DNA from: JBJMHZ01 sp045807125
Lineage (GTDB): Bacteria; Actinomycetota; Actinomycetes; JAWWOL01
Assembly: GCA_045807125.1 (NCBI GenBank)
Contig: JBJMHZ010000013.1
Location: 1-64,000 of the forward strand
DNA: 64,000 nucleotides
Direction of reading: 5' to 3'
The stretch's first letter is position 1. Every line of letters starts with the position of its first letter. Of the stretch, positions 53,073-62,047 are shown piece after piece. The translations under genes were made by a program, and so were the position numbers. Under the pieces are notes generated by a model. The model searched no databases, was not told the DNA's origin, and was given only the letters and a program-made list of their open reading frames with translations.

Positions 53073-55567
53073 ACCGAGGAACTCCTCACGACAGCGGGAG
53101 CGAAGCGCGCGACCATCGACATCGCGTCCAAAGGTGGCTGGAACTCCTTGTCCTGAGCGGACTTCTTGACCGCGGCCAGCACCCTGACCAGCTGCTCGTC
53201 GTCCAGCTCGATGCCGGCCGCGTCGGCCACCGCCCGCACAGCTGACGCGCCGGAGTGCTTGCCCAGCACGATTCGTCTAGCGCGGCCGACGAGCTCAGGA
53301 GGATAGGGCTCGTACGTCCTGGGATCCTGGTTGATCCCGTCGAGGTGCAGGCCGCTCTCGTGGGTGAAGGCGTTGGCGCCGACCACCGGTTGGTACGGCG
53401 GGATGGGCACGCCGATCAGGCTGACGACGTGCTCGGCAAGCGGTTGGAGGGTGGCCAGGTCGAGCCCGGTGTCGTGCCCAAGGGCGACGTGGAGCGCGAG
53501 GATCACTTGCTCGAGCGGCGCGTTGCCAGCGCGCTCGCCGATGCCGAGGAGCGAACACTGCACCCCGGAGGCGCCGGCCAGCAGTCCGGCCAGGGAGTTG
53601 GCGGTGGCGAGCCCGAGGTCGTTGTGGCAGTGCACGGCGATGGGAAGCGAGCATTCATCGGCGATGGTGCGGACGAGCTGGGCCATCGACGCCGGGTTCG
53701 CGACGCCGGCCGTGTCGGCGAGGCCGAGCGTGTCCGCACCTGCTGCCGCGGCGACATGGCACACCCGGACGAGCGCTTCTATGTCGCTCCGCGTCGCGTC
53801 CTCAGCGGCGAACACGACTTGCCTGCCGGCCCGCTTGGCGCGGCGCACCCCTCGGTCCACGGCCCGCAGCACCTCGTCCAGCGTCATCCTGAGCTTGACC
53901 CGCAGGTGGCTGTCAGAGGTGCCGATGAAGACCGCGATGCTGTGCGCCCCGGTCTCGACCGCCGCGTCTATGTCCCGGTCGACGGGGCGAGCGATCGCCT
54001 GGATCAGCGCGTCCCCACCGTCGTCCACGATGGCGCCGATGGCGGCGGCCTCCTCGGCCGACACGGCCGGGAAGCCCGCCTCGATCAGCGGAATGCCTGC
54101 GGCAGCGAGCCGGCGCGCTATCTCCCGCTTCTCGTCGGGCGAGAAGACCACTCCCGGCATCTGCTCGCCGTCGCGCAAGGTGGTGTCGGACAGCACGACC
54201 ACGCCAAGTGCGGCTGGGCTGGCCTCGACCGCCTGCCGCTCCCTCGGCTCGGTGGTGGCGGGCGCGTGGTGGCCCCGGAAGCTGTTGAAGAGCTGGTTGA
54301 GCCGCATCATGTCGCTGGCGGAGGCGGTCATCGAGAGCTGCCGCGTCAGGTAGGCGCGGCGCGGGTTGCTCCTACCCAGCAGGAAGATATCGCCGAACGC
54401 CTTGCCCGTCGTAGAGATCGACACGGCCGGCCACTCTGGTGGTTCGCCGGACGCCTGGATCCGCGTGATCCGGCCGTCCTGGGCGAGCAACCGGATGTGC
54501 ACCTCGGGATCGGTCAACCGGATGTCGATGACTCGCTGCCACTGAGCCAAGCTCGGCGGCGGATCGAAGCGCGCCAGCTGATCGTCGACGTAGTCGAGAA
54601 CGGCCTGCGCGGTCAGCGTCGCCGGTTCGGCCGCGAACTCGTGCCGCTCACGCAGCGCCCGTTGGCTGAGCCATGTGGCCACGAGGGCCGCGACGATGAC
54701 CGGCACCGCCAACGACGTCCCGGCGCCCCAGCAGATGAACGCTCCAGCGAGCAGAATCCTGGTGAGCACCAGCACCGTGTGAGCGCGATAGGCGACCTGC
54801 CGCGTGGCGTCGCCCGCCATCGGCGCGATCGCCCACGTTGCCGTCACGGCGGCCAGCACGAGCGCCGTCGCGAAGGGCGTCGTCATTGCTCGCCCCAGCA
54901 TCGCCGGAGCAGCGAGGGACAGCAGGTACGCGGCGACCAGAAGGCCGGCCGCGACTCGGGTCGCCAGAACGCAACCGCGGCGCACGGCGAACGTTTCGTA
55001 GCCGCCCTCGCGGTCACCGTCGATATCCCGAACCGCCCCCACCAGGTTGGACGCGGCATCGTGCAGCAGGAACACCAGCGCCACGGGCAGCAGCCGGGCG
55101 GGCGGGAGGTCCGTGACCATCATGGTCCCGTACAGGAACGCGAACGCCGTCATGCTGCCACGGACCAGGTTGCCGCTCAGCCCGCGTGCCTTGAGCGCGG
55201 TGCTGTACGCGACGCCCACCGCGCACGCCGCGGCGACCAGCAGCACCGTGCGCCAGTTGAGCAAGAGCGTGAGCGCCGCGCCCGCCAGCGTGCAGCCCAG
55301 GAACATGGCCAGCGCGGTCCGGGCATCGAGCCGACCGGACGGGATGGGCCGCTGCGGCTTGGCTACGGCGTCCAGATGCCGGTCGAAGTAGTCGCCGCCG
55401 TACAGGCCAGCCAGCCAGCCGAGAGTGGGAACCCCCCACGCCGCGAGCAGCCGGCCGCTCCCAGCGTTGGCGTCGGTCAGCGTCGCGCCGGCAAGGCCGA
55501 CCAGCCCCACGTAGAAAAGGGTGTAGGGGCGGCAGGTCTCGAGGTGCGCGAACAAGGTGCGTCTCAC
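53069..55567 (-). CDS. UbiA - SCP2-like - homocitrate/isopropylmalate-synthase-like fusion
   Basis: A single uninterrupted frame of 832 residues. Residues 1-305 form a UbiA prenyltransferase with about nine membrane helices and Asp motifs GDYFDRHLDA and VRDIDGDREGG (the Asn of the usual NDxxD is Gly). Residues 315-435 look like an SCP2-type lipid-binding domain (VIDIRLTDPEVHIRL; NPRRAYLTRQLSM). Residues 457-815 form a HMGL-like synthase: DTTLRDGEQ, HCHNDLG and GIGERAGNAPLE are intact; no LeuA regulatory domain. GTG 55567 is chosen since GGAGG lies five bases upstream; GTG 55573 is possible. Overlaps the prenyl synthase and P450 genes. Confidence 0.88.
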   Translation of the reverse strand: MRRTLFAHLETCRPYTLFYVGLVGLAGATLTDANAGSGRLLAAWGVPTLGWLAGLYGGDYFDRHLDAVAKPQRPIPSGRLDARTALAMFLGCTLAGAALTLLLNWRTVLLVAAACAVGVAYSTALKARGLSGNLVRGSMTAFAFLYGTMMVTDLPPARLLPVALVFLLHDAASNLVGAVRDIDGDREGGYETFAVRRGCVLATRVAAGLLVAAYLLSLAAPAMLGRAMTTPFATALVLAAVTATWAIAPMAGDATRQVAYRAHTVLVLTRILLAGAFICWGAGTSLAVPVIVAALVATWLSQRALRERHEFAAEPATLTAQAVLDYVDDQLARFDPPPSLAQWQRVIDIRLTDPEVHIRLLAQDGRITRIQASGEPPEWPAVSISTTGKAFGDIFLLGRSNPRRAYLTRQLSMTASASDMMRLNQLFNSFRGHHAPATTEPRERQAVEASPAALGVVVLSDTTLRDGEQMPGVVFSPDEKREIARRLAAAGIPLIEAGFPAVSAEEAAAIGAIVDDGGDALIQAIARPVDRDIDAAVETGAHSIAVFIGTSDSHLRVKLRMTLDEVLRAVDRGVRRAKRAGRQVVFAAEDATRSDIEALVRVCHVAAAAGADTLGLADTAGVANPASMAQLVRTIADECSLPIAVHCHNDLGLATANSLAGLLAGASGVQCSLLGIGERAGNAPLEQVILALHVALGHDTGLDLATLQPLAEHVVSLIGVPIPPYQPVVGANAFTHESGLHLDGINQDPRTYEPYPPELVGRARRIVLGKHSGASAVRAVADAAGIELDDEQLVRVLAAVKKSAQDKEFQPPLDAMSMVARFAPAVVRSSSV

Positions 55568-56622
55568 CGGCACCTCCGCACCGCGGCCTCGGCGAAGTAG
55601 GTCAGGGTGTCGCGACTGGCCGACGGCGCCAGGATCGACAGTGCTGCGACGGCCTCGTCGGCGTACTGGCGAGCCGTCGCGACCGCTCTGTCGATGGCGC
55701 CGCTGTCCTTGAGCACGGCGGAGAGCTTGCGGTACCGGGCCTCAAGTTCGTCGTCGCCGGTCATCAGGTGGTCTAGCAGAGCCACAGTGGCTGGATCACC
55801 CTCATCCCGGCACAGCAGGAACGGCAGGGTCAGCCTGCGGTTGGCCAAGTCGCTGCTGGCTGGCTTGCCGGTGTCGTCCACGCTGGACAGGTACGGAAGC
55901 AGGTCGTCGTAGATCTGGAAGGCGTAGCCCAGCAACGTGCCGTAGTCGCCGAGGGCGTCGGCCTCCGCCGTGGTGCCGCCTCCGAGAGTGGCCCCGATGC
56001 AGCACGATGCGCGGAACAGCGCGCCGGTCTTGGCCTGGATCATGCTGAGGTAGGACGACACGCGGCAGTCGTAGGACGCGCGGATCTGCTCCTCCAGCAT
56101 CTGACCGCGGCACAATTCCCTGCCGGCCTCGGCCGCCTTCGCCATTGCCGTGACGATCCGCTCCGTCGTCACGCCGCGCGACGCGCAGTCGGCGAGCGCG
56201 CCGAAGAGGTAGAAGATCAGGGCATCGCCGCCAACGATCGCGTCGTCACGGCCGTAGACGACGTGCGCCGCAGGGCAGCCTCGACGAATGGCGTCCCCGT
56301 CGATGATGTCGTCATGCATCAGGCTTGCGACGTGGGCGCCCTCCGTGCCCGCCGCCGCGGGCAGCACCCGATCGATCTCACCGCCGACCGCCGATGCGCT
56401 CTCCAGCAGCAGGATCGGCCGGAAGAACTTGCCTGGCGCACCCACCGCGTAGCCGCATACCTCGTTCAGGTGGCCGTCGCCGGTCCAGTCCTGCTTGAGG
56501 CGCCGCTCTATGAGTCCCGCCAGGAGCTTGACGCGAGGCAGCGTCTCCTCCGCCCTTTCGTCGAAAGGCGTTGGGTCCCCTGAGTCCGGGGAGGTGCTGG
56601 CGGTCAACAAGGGCTGTGACAT
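55564..56622 (-). CDS. Polyprenyl diphosphate synthase (probably C20 or longer)
   Basis: A 352-residue E-isoprenyl synthase. The first Asp-rich motif is HDDIIDGD (104-110). The residues four and five before it are Ser and Ala, small side chains that in this family allow chains beyond C15. The second Asp-rich motif reads YDDLLP (238-243), where DDxxD usually has Asp in place of Pro; whether it binds Mg normally is unclear. Conserved Lys in GKFFRP and KTGALF are present. It supplies the prenyl donor for the downstream UbiA fusion, whose start overlaps its stop. Confidence 0.93.
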   Translation of the reverse strand: MSQPLLTASTSPDSGDPTPFDERAEETLPRVKLLAGLIERRLKQDWTGDGHLNEVCGYAVGAPGKFFRPILLLESASAVGGEIDRVLPAAAGTEGAHVASLMHDDIIDGDAIRRGCPAAHVVYGRDDAIVGGDALIFYLFGALADCASRGVTTERIVTAMAKAAEAGRELCRGQMLEEQIRASYDCRVSSYLSMIQAKTGALFRASCCIGATLGGGTTAEADALGDYGTLLGYAFQIYDDLLPYLSSVDDTGKPASSDLANRRLTLPFLLCRDEGDPATVALLDHLMTGDDELEARYRKLSAVLKDSGAIDRAVATARQYADEAVAALSILAPSASRDTLTYFAEAAVRRCR

Positions 56623-56657
56623 CGATACGCCTATGCTCCGGTTGGTGGACTGATGGG

Positions 56658-57809
56658 TCAGACCGTCATGACGACGGGCGAGCCTCGCTCGGACGATTCA
56701 TCGCTCCGCTCAGCGAGCCGCATGGCTTCCTCGATGAGCGTCTCCACGATCTGGGACTCCGGCACGGTCTTGATCACCTCGCCACGCACGAAGATCTGGC
56801 CCTTGCCGTTGCCCGACGCCACCCCTAGGTCGGCCTCACGCGCCTCGCCGGGCCCGTTCACCACGCAGCCCATGACAGCCACCCGCAGCGGTACGTCCAT
56901 GCCGGCCAAGCCGGCGGCGACCTCGTCGGCCAATCGGTACACGTCCACCTGCGCGCGGCCGCACGAGGGGCACGACACGATCTCCAGCTTGCGCGGCCGC
57001 AGGTTCAGCGACTGCAGGATCTGCGCGCCGACCTTGACCTCCTCCACGGGAGGCGCCGACAGCGAGACCCGGATCGTGTCCCCGATGCCCTGACGCAACA
57101 GGGCACCAAGCGCCACGGCCGACTTGACGGTCCCCTGGAACGCTGGCCCTGCCTCCGTGACGCCCAGGTGCAACGGGTAGTCGCAGGACTCCGCTAGCAA
57201 CTCGTAAGCCTGGATCATCACGACCGGGTCGGTGTGCTTGACCGAGATCTTGACGTCGTGGAAGTCGTGCTCGGCGAACAGCGACGCCTCCCACAACGCC
57301 GACTCCACGAGCGCCTCGGGTGTCGCCTTGCCGTGCTTGGCCAGCAGCCGCTTGTCCAACGAGCCCGCGTTGACGCCGATGCGGATCGGGGTGCCGTGCT
57401 CCTTGGCAGCTGCGGCGATCTGCTTGACCTGGTCGTCCAGCTTGCGGACGTTCCCCGGGTTCACCCGCACCCCGGCGCAGCCGGCCTCGATCGCGGCGAA
57501 CACGTACTTCGACTGGAAGTGGATGTCGGCGACGACAGGGATCGGCGACTTGCGCGCGATCGCTGGCAATGCCTCGGCGTCGTCCTGCGAGGGGCAGGCC
57601 ACCCGCACGATGTCGCAGCCAGCCGCCGTCAGCTCGGCGATCTGCTGCAAGGTGGCGTTCACGTCCGCGGTCAGCGTCGTGGTCATCGACTGCACCGATA
57701 TCGGGTGCTCGCTGCCGACCCCGACTCGGTCGAGCATCAGCTGCCGAGTCGCGCGACGCGGCCATGGGGCGGACGAGCCGGGCGCAGGAATTCCGAGGTC
57801 GACGCTCAT
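56658..57809 (-). CDS. ispG: IspG, 4-hydroxy-3-methylbut-2-enyl-diphosphate synthase
   Basis: A 383-residue enzyme of the MEP pathway, converting MEcPP to HMBPP with a [4Fe-4S] cluster. The N-terminal TIM barrel starts at VGSEHPISVQSMTTT and the cluster cysteines are in IVSCPSCGRAQVD with the third in VMGCVVNGPGEAREAD. The start overlaps the dxs stop by four bases. It is probably a second, cluster-dedicated copy since housekeeping ispG in actinobacteria usually sits near dxr, but that cannot be tested here. Confidence 0.96.
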   Translation of the reverse strand: MSVDLGIPAPGSSAPWPRRATRQLMLDRVGVGSEHPISVQSMTTTLTADVNATLQQIAELTAAGCDIVRVACPSQDDAEALPAIARKSPIPVVADIHFQSKYVFAAIEAGCAGVRVNPGNVRKLDDQVKQIAAAAKEHGTPIRIGVNAGSLDKRLLAKHGKATPEALVESALWEASLFAEHDFHDVKISVKHTDPVVMIQAYELLAESCDYPLHLGVTEAGPAFQGTVKSAVALGALLRQGIGDTIRVSLSAPPVEEVKVGAQILQSLNLRPRKLEIVSCPSCGRAQVDVYRLADEVAAGLAGMDVPLRVAVMGCVVNGPGEAREADLGVASGNGKGQIFVRGEVIKTVPESQIVETLIEEAMRLAERSDESSERGSPVVMTV

Positions 57810-59725
57810 GAGACGCGGTCCATCTCGATGGTCGCGGCGCCGGACCAGTGCAGCGTTTCAGAGGCGCGCGCGGCGACGGTCCGTGCGATCTCGGCTGGGG
57901 TGAGCCCGCAGGCGGCCAGGACCTCGGCACGACTGCCGCAATCAAGGAACTCGTCCGGGATCCCGAAGGACAGGACCGGTGTGGTCACCTTCTCGTCGCG
58001 CAGCAACGAGGCAACCGTGGTGCCGAACCCGCCGGCGCGCAGGCCGTCCTCGACGGTCACGACGAGGCGATGCTCGCGGGCCAACGCGGCGATGGCGGGC
58101 GGCGCCGGCTTGAGCGCTCGCGGATCGACGACCGTCACGTCGAACCCTTGGGCTTCCAGCCGCTCGGCTACGTCGAGGCACACCCCCGCGAGGGCGCCGA
58201 CGGATACCAGCAGCACGTCGGATCGAGCGCCGCAGCGCAGGACGTCCAGGTCATCGCGCTCGCTCACGGCCGGGATGTCGGGACCGAGGGCACCCTTCGG
58301 GAACCGAATCACGCACGGCGCCGAGTTCTGCTCCACCGCTTCGTCGAGCGCTCTGCGCAAGGTGGAGCCGTCGCGAGGAGCCACTATCCGCAAGCCGGGG
58401 ACCACATTCAGCACCGCGATGTCCCACATGCCGTTGTGCGAAGGGCCGTCGTCTCCGGTGACGCCTGCCCTGTCCAGCACGAAGACCACAGGGCACCCAT
58501 GCAAGGCGACGTCCATGAGCACCTGGTCGAAGGCCCGGTTGAGGAATGTCGCGTAGATCGCCACAACTGGCCGCAGCCCGGCCATGGCTAGCCCGGCCGC
58601 AGAGGCGACCGCGTGCTGCTCGGCGATGCCCACGTCGAACACGCGGTCGGGAAAGCGCTCGGCGAACGAGGCGAGCCCGACGGGCTGCAGCATGGCCGCA
58701 GTGATGGCAACGACGTCGGGCCTCGTCTCGCCGAGACGCGTCAGCTCGGCGCCGAAGGCGGCGGTCCATGACCGCGGGCTGGCGGACACCGGCCAGCCGG
58801 TCGCTGGGTCGATCACCTGCACGGCGTGGAACCTGTCGTTCTCGTCGTTCTCGGCGGGCTCGTAGCCGTTCCCCTTGCGGGTCAGGCAGTGCACGAGCAC
58901 CGGGCCGTCCGAGTCCTTCGCTTCGCGCAGCGCGGCCTCGACGGCCACCACGTCGTGCCCGTCGATTGGGCCGATGTAGGCCAGCCCGAGGTTCTCGAAC
59001 AGCGCCCGCGTGGCGACGTCACGCGCTGCCGGCTCGTCGCCCGGCCGGCCCTGGTCGACGATCAGCGATGACGCGAGTCGGCGTGCGCCTACGTCGAGGA
59101 ACTGCCCGTAACCGCGCGACGCGCGCAGGGCAGCTAAGTGCCTAGCAAGGCCGCCGACCGTCGGCGCGTACGACCGGCCGTTGTCGTTGACCACGATGAC
59201 GAGCCGCCCGCTCTTAGCGGCCGCGATGTTGTTAAGCGCCTCCCAGGCCAGTCCACCAGTGAGCGCGCCGTCGCCGACCACGGCCACCACCGTGCGGTCG
59301 GTCAAGCCGCGCAGGCGGTGCCCCTTCGCCAGGCCGTCCGCGTAGGACAGCGCCGTCGACGCGTGCGAGTTCTCGATGACATCGTGATCGGACTCCGCTC
59401 GCGAGGGGTAGCCGGACAACCCGCCCTGCTTGCGCAGGCGGTCGAACTGGGCCGCACGACCAGTAATGATCTTGTGCACGTACGCCTGGTGCCCGGTGTC
59501 CCACAGGATCCGGTCGCGCGGGGACTCGAACACCCGATGCAGGGCAAGGGTCAGCTCGACCACGCCCAGGTTCGGTCCGAGATGGCCGCCACACCTGGCG
59601 ATCCGGTCGATCAAGAACGCGCGGATCTCGGTCGCCAGCGCGGGAAGCTGGTCCGCAGGCAGGACGCGGACGTCCGAGGGACAGCGAATCGAATCGAGCA
59701 CTGTCGGGCCCCTCACTTCGGTCAT
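57806..59725 (-). CDS. dxs: Dxs, 1-deoxy-D-xylulose-5-phosphate synthase
   Basis: A 639-residue thiamine-diphosphate enzyme making the first MEP intermediate from pyruvate and glyceraldehyde 3-phosphate. GGHLGPNLGVVELTLALH is the N-terminal substrate region, TPP/Mg binding is seen in GDGALTGGLAWEALNN with VVNDN, and the transketolase pyrimidine domain has the catalytic Glu region VGIAEQHAVASAAG. It overlaps ispH and ispG by four bases each, so the three are translated in series. Dxs often controls flux, so it fits precursor boosting. Confidence 0.96.
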   Translation of the reverse strand: MTEVRGPTVLDSIRCPSDVRVLPADQLPALATEIRAFLIDRIARCGGHLGPNLGVVELTLALHRVFESPRDRILWDTGHQAYVHKIITGRAAQFDRLRKQGGLSGYPSRAESDHDVIENSHASTALSYADGLAKGHRLRGLTDRTVVAVVGDGALTGGLAWEALNNIAAAKSGRLVIVVNDNGRSYAPTVGGLARHLAALRASRGYGQFLDVGARRLASSLIVDQGRPGDEPAARDVATRALFENLGLAYIGPIDGHDVVAVEAALREAKDSDGPVLVHCLTRKGNGYEPAENDENDRFHAVQVIDPATGWPVSASPRSWTAAFGAELTRLGETRPDVVAITAAMLQPVGLASFAERFPDRVFDVGIAEQHAVASAAGLAMAGLRPVVAIYATFLNRAFDQVLMDVALHGCPVVFVLDRAGVTGDDGPSHNGMWDIAVLNVVPGLRIVAPRDGSTLRRALDEAVEQNSAPCVIRFPKGALGPDIPAVSERDDLDVLRCGARSDVLLVSVGALAGVCLDVAERLEAQGFDVTVVDPRALKPAPPAIAALAREHRLVVTVEDGLRAGGFGTTVASLLRDEKVTTPVLSFGIPDEFLDCGSRAEVLAACGLTPAEIARTVAARASETLHWSGAATIEMDRVS

Positions 59726-60690
59726 CGGATGGCGGACGGCATCGAGAACACGACGTCCTCCACGGCGGTCGACTCGATCTCGACATCGGTGAACCCCGCT
59801 GCGGCCAGGCGCTCGAGCACCTGCTGGACCAGCACCTCAGGGACGCTGGCGCCGGAGCTGACGCCGACGGTGGTCACGCCGTCGAGCCAGGACTCGCTCA
59901 GCGCGACGGGGTCAGGCACCAGGTAGGCCCGCACGCCCGCGCTCCGGGCGACGTCCACCATGCGCAGGGAGTTGCTTGAGTTCTCCGACCCGACGACGAG
60001 TACGAGGTCGCTGCGCCGGGCGATGGACTTGATGCCGTTCTGCCGGTTCTGGCTTGCGTAGCAGATCGTCGAACTGGGCGGTCCGCTCAGATCGATGAAT
60101 CGGGCGCGCAGCGCGGCGACGATGTCCGCGGTGTCGTCCACGGACAGCGTTGTCTGCGTCAAGTAGGCGACGGGGGTATCGGCGGGGAGCTCGAGCCGAT
60201 CTACGTCCGCGACGGATTCGACGACCAGCGTCCGGTCGGGCGCCTCCCCACGCGTGCCGTCGGTCTCCTCGTGCCCGTTGTGGCCAATCAGCAGCAGGAC
60301 TCGACCGCGCCGCACCTCGCGCCGGGCCTGCTGGTGCACCTTGGAGACGAGTGGGCACGTCGCGTCGATCACCGCCAGCCCGCGAGCCGCCGCCCGTCCG
60401 CGAACGGTCGGCGATACGCCGTGCGCGGAGAACAGGCACACGCTGCCCGGCGGCACCTCGTCCTCGGACTCGACGAAGACGGCGCCTCGACCGACCAGCG
60501 TCTCGACCACGTACCGGTTGTGGACGATCTCCCGCCGCACGTAGACGGGGGGGCCGTGCAGCTCAAGCGCGCGCTCCACCATTGCGATGGCGCGTTCGAC
60601 CCCCGCGCAGAAGCCGCGCGGTTCGGCGAGGATCACCTTCTTCGCCGTGATCCGGCGCTCCGGGAGGAGCGGAGCAGCGGGCAGGTTCAT
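59722..60690 (-). CDS. ispH: IspH, HMBPP reductase
   Basis: A 322-residue [4Fe-4S] enzyme producing IPP and DMAPP. The three cluster cysteines are seen in EPRGFCAGVERA, VIDATCPLVSKVH and STICYASQNRQNG, and the substrate-binding Ser-Gly-Ala-Ser-Val-Pro segment is at VGVSSGASVPEVL. It heads the coupled ispH-dxs-ispG run. The motif AGGTTCGTCCGG lies just upstream of its ATG. Together with dxs and ispG it gives three of the MEP enzymes within the cluster. Confidence 0.96.
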   Translation of the reverse strand: MNLPAAPLLPERRITAKKVILAEPRGFCAGVERAIAMVERALELHGPPVYVRREIVHNRYVVETLVGRGAVFVESEDEVPPGSVCLFSAHGVSPTVRGRAAARGLAVIDATCPLVSKVHQQARREVRRGRVLLLIGHNGHEETDGTRGEAPDRTLVVESVADVDRLELPADTPVAYLTQTTLSVDDTADIVAALRARFIDLSGPPSSTICYASQNRQNGIKSIARRSDLVLVVGSENSSNSLRMVDVARSAGVRAYLVPDPVALSESWLDGVTTVGVSSGASVPEVLVQQVLERLAAAGFTDVEIESTAVEDVVFSMPSAIR

Positions 60691-60691
60691 G

Positions 60692-60703
60692 CCGGACGAA
60701 CCT
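60692..60703. repeat. 12-base motif copy 1, upstream of ispH
   Basis: Sequence ccggacgaacct, read on the coding strand as AGGTTCGTCCGG, ending one base before the ispH ATG. An identical copy is at 62016-62027. Two identical 12-mers in 64 kb can arise by chance, so only their similar positions give them weight. Confidence 0.35.
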
Positions 60704-61028
60704 CATTCCGAGTGGCTGAGCAACAAAGGGCAGCGAGGCAGGCGGTGAAAGCAGTCCGGCTCGGCAGCGCGGTGCGCCTCGTGGGAAACCGGCGGCGGCC
60801 ATTAGTGGGCGGGGAGTCGTCGGGTCGGCAGTTTCGTCCTCCAAGCGGAGCCATGCATCGACGAACCGCATCGTCGATACGTTGCCGTTCTCGCGCGGGG
60901 TTCTCGAATCGATTGCCTGGGATTGAGACGCTATGTTCGGCTCCCAGCCCTGTCACCCCTTTGGACCCAAGGAGACCAAGGCCATTCCCCGGACGGATCA
61001 AGTCACTGCTCCCCCGGCGCCACGGCCC

Positions 61029-61043
61029 ATGCCTCTTTAGAGG
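61029..61043. repeat. Near-copy of the 62050 hairpin element
   Basis: The 15-base sequence atgcctctttagagg differs from the element at 62050-62064 by a single base (a for c). It lies 26 bases after the stop of the ubiA gene and could be its weak terminator, or a regulator site for the ispH promoter. Confidence 0.4.
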
Positions 61044-61068
61044 TAGCAGGTGACAGTGCGCCCACGCG

Positions 61069-61992
61069 CTAGCCGGCATCGACCAGAAGGGTCAGGACGA
61101 GGACCAGATGGGCGGTGTACTGGACCACCATGAAGGTCCGGTAGGGAAGGCGTCGACGCCCACGTGACCCACCCGACAGCCTGGGCGACAGGCATAGCGC
61201 CAACGCGACCGACCCAAGCGCGCACACGACGCCGGGACCTGCCAGGAGCGGTTGGCGATGCGCGATGGCCAGGCCGCTGGCGCCGATCGTCACCGCGACC
61301 GCGCCCGCGACGCGCCGCGCGTACGCCTCGCCGCGCGTGCAGACGAACGTCCGTCGACCAGCGGCCACGTCGCCCTCGACATCGGACAGGTCCTTCGTCA
61401 TCGTGCCGACCCACCCCATCCAGGCGCTCATGAGCAGCGCGAAGGCCCATAGGTTGGAGTTCAGCCGCCCGACCGTGACGGCGCCTGCGAGATAGGTGAC
61501 CAGGCCACCGGACCCGGTGATGACCGCTGCCGGAACGCTCCACCGCTTGGCGGCAAGGGGAGACAGCGAGTACAGGCCACCTAGGACAAGCAGCAAGGCG
61601 ACCAGGCCGGTCAGCCGGCGGACGACGAGCCCGGACCCGCCCAGCGCGAGTGCCGAGAGCACCCCGACGGCACGAAGAGCGGAGGAGGGGGGCAGGAGCC
61701 CGAGGGCGATCGGTCGCGAGGATCCGTTGACGTGGTCTTCGGTGACGTCCGCGAGGCCGTTCACCAGGTATATCGCCGTGGTGGCGGCCAGCCAGATGGC
61801 CGCGGCAGGGAGGTACGAGGCGGCAAGGCGCAGCGCCCACACGTGACGAGCCAGCAGGAAACCGGTCAGGAAGCGGAACTGGAAGATCGCCTGAACGACG
61901 GGGCGGGATTCGCGCCAGCACAACAGGGCCAGGGTTCGTGGCCGGGCCCGGCGACGGCTGATGCGGAGATTGGTACCAGCGGCGCTAACCAC
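61069..61992 (-). CDS. Second UbiA-family prenyltransferase
   Basis: A 307-residue membrane protein with about eight helices. Asp motifs are intact: NGLADVTEDHVNGSSRP (N-x3-D-x3-D) and TKDLSDVEGDVAAGRR (D-x3-D-x3-D). It transfers a prenyl group to an aromatic or other acceptor. The GTG start at 61992 lacks a well-spaced ribosome-binding site, so it is approximate. It stands apart from the coupled genes, between the regulators and ispH. With the fused UbiA it makes two such enzymes in one cluster, which suggests two prenyl-transfer or related steps. Confidence 0.9.
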   Translation of the reverse strand: MVSAAGTNLRISRRRARPRTLALLCWRESRPVVQAIFQFRFLTGFLLARHVWALRLAASYLPAAAIWLAATTAIYLVNGLADVTEDHVNGSSRPIALGLLPPSSALRAVGVLSALALGGSGLVVRRLTGLVALLLVLGGLYSLSPLAAKRWSVPAAVITGSGGLVTYLAGAVTVGRLNSNLWAFALLMSAWMGWVGTMTKDLSDVEGDVAAGRRTFVCTRGEAYARRVAGAVAVTIGASGLAIAHRQPLLAGPGVVCALGSVALALCLSPRLSGGSRGRRRLPYRTFMVVQYTAHLVLVLTLLVDAG

Positions 61993-62015
61993 GCCTTCAA
62001 GACAAGCAGTGTATT

Positions 62016-62027
62016 CCGGACGAACCT
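62016..62027. repeat. 12-base motif copy 2, upstream of ubiA
   Basis: The sequence ccggacgaacct, identical to 60692-60703, lies 24 bases upstream of the ubiA start on the coding strand. It may be a shared regulator site or a chance match. Confidence 0.35.
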
Positions 62028-62047
62028 ATCGCTCTGTCGGTCACTCG

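Larger units (their letters stand above)
60691..61068. other. 378-base intergenic region upstream of ispH
   Basis: No convincing gene is present; a 130-residue minus-strand frame lacks codon bias and a ribosome-binding site. The region probably holds the promoter of the ispH-dxs-ispG run. It contains the hairpin-like CCTC-TTTA-GAGG (61032-61043), which closely resembles the hairpin at 62050, a ccggacgga element (60989-60997), and ccggacgaacct (60692-60703), which recurs upstream of the second ubiA gene. Confidence 0.6.

Noticed and set aside
60687..61079. Minus-strand frame of 130 residues upstream of ispH
   Set aside because: No ribosome-binding site, no family features and no actinomycete-like codon bias; better read as a promoter region.
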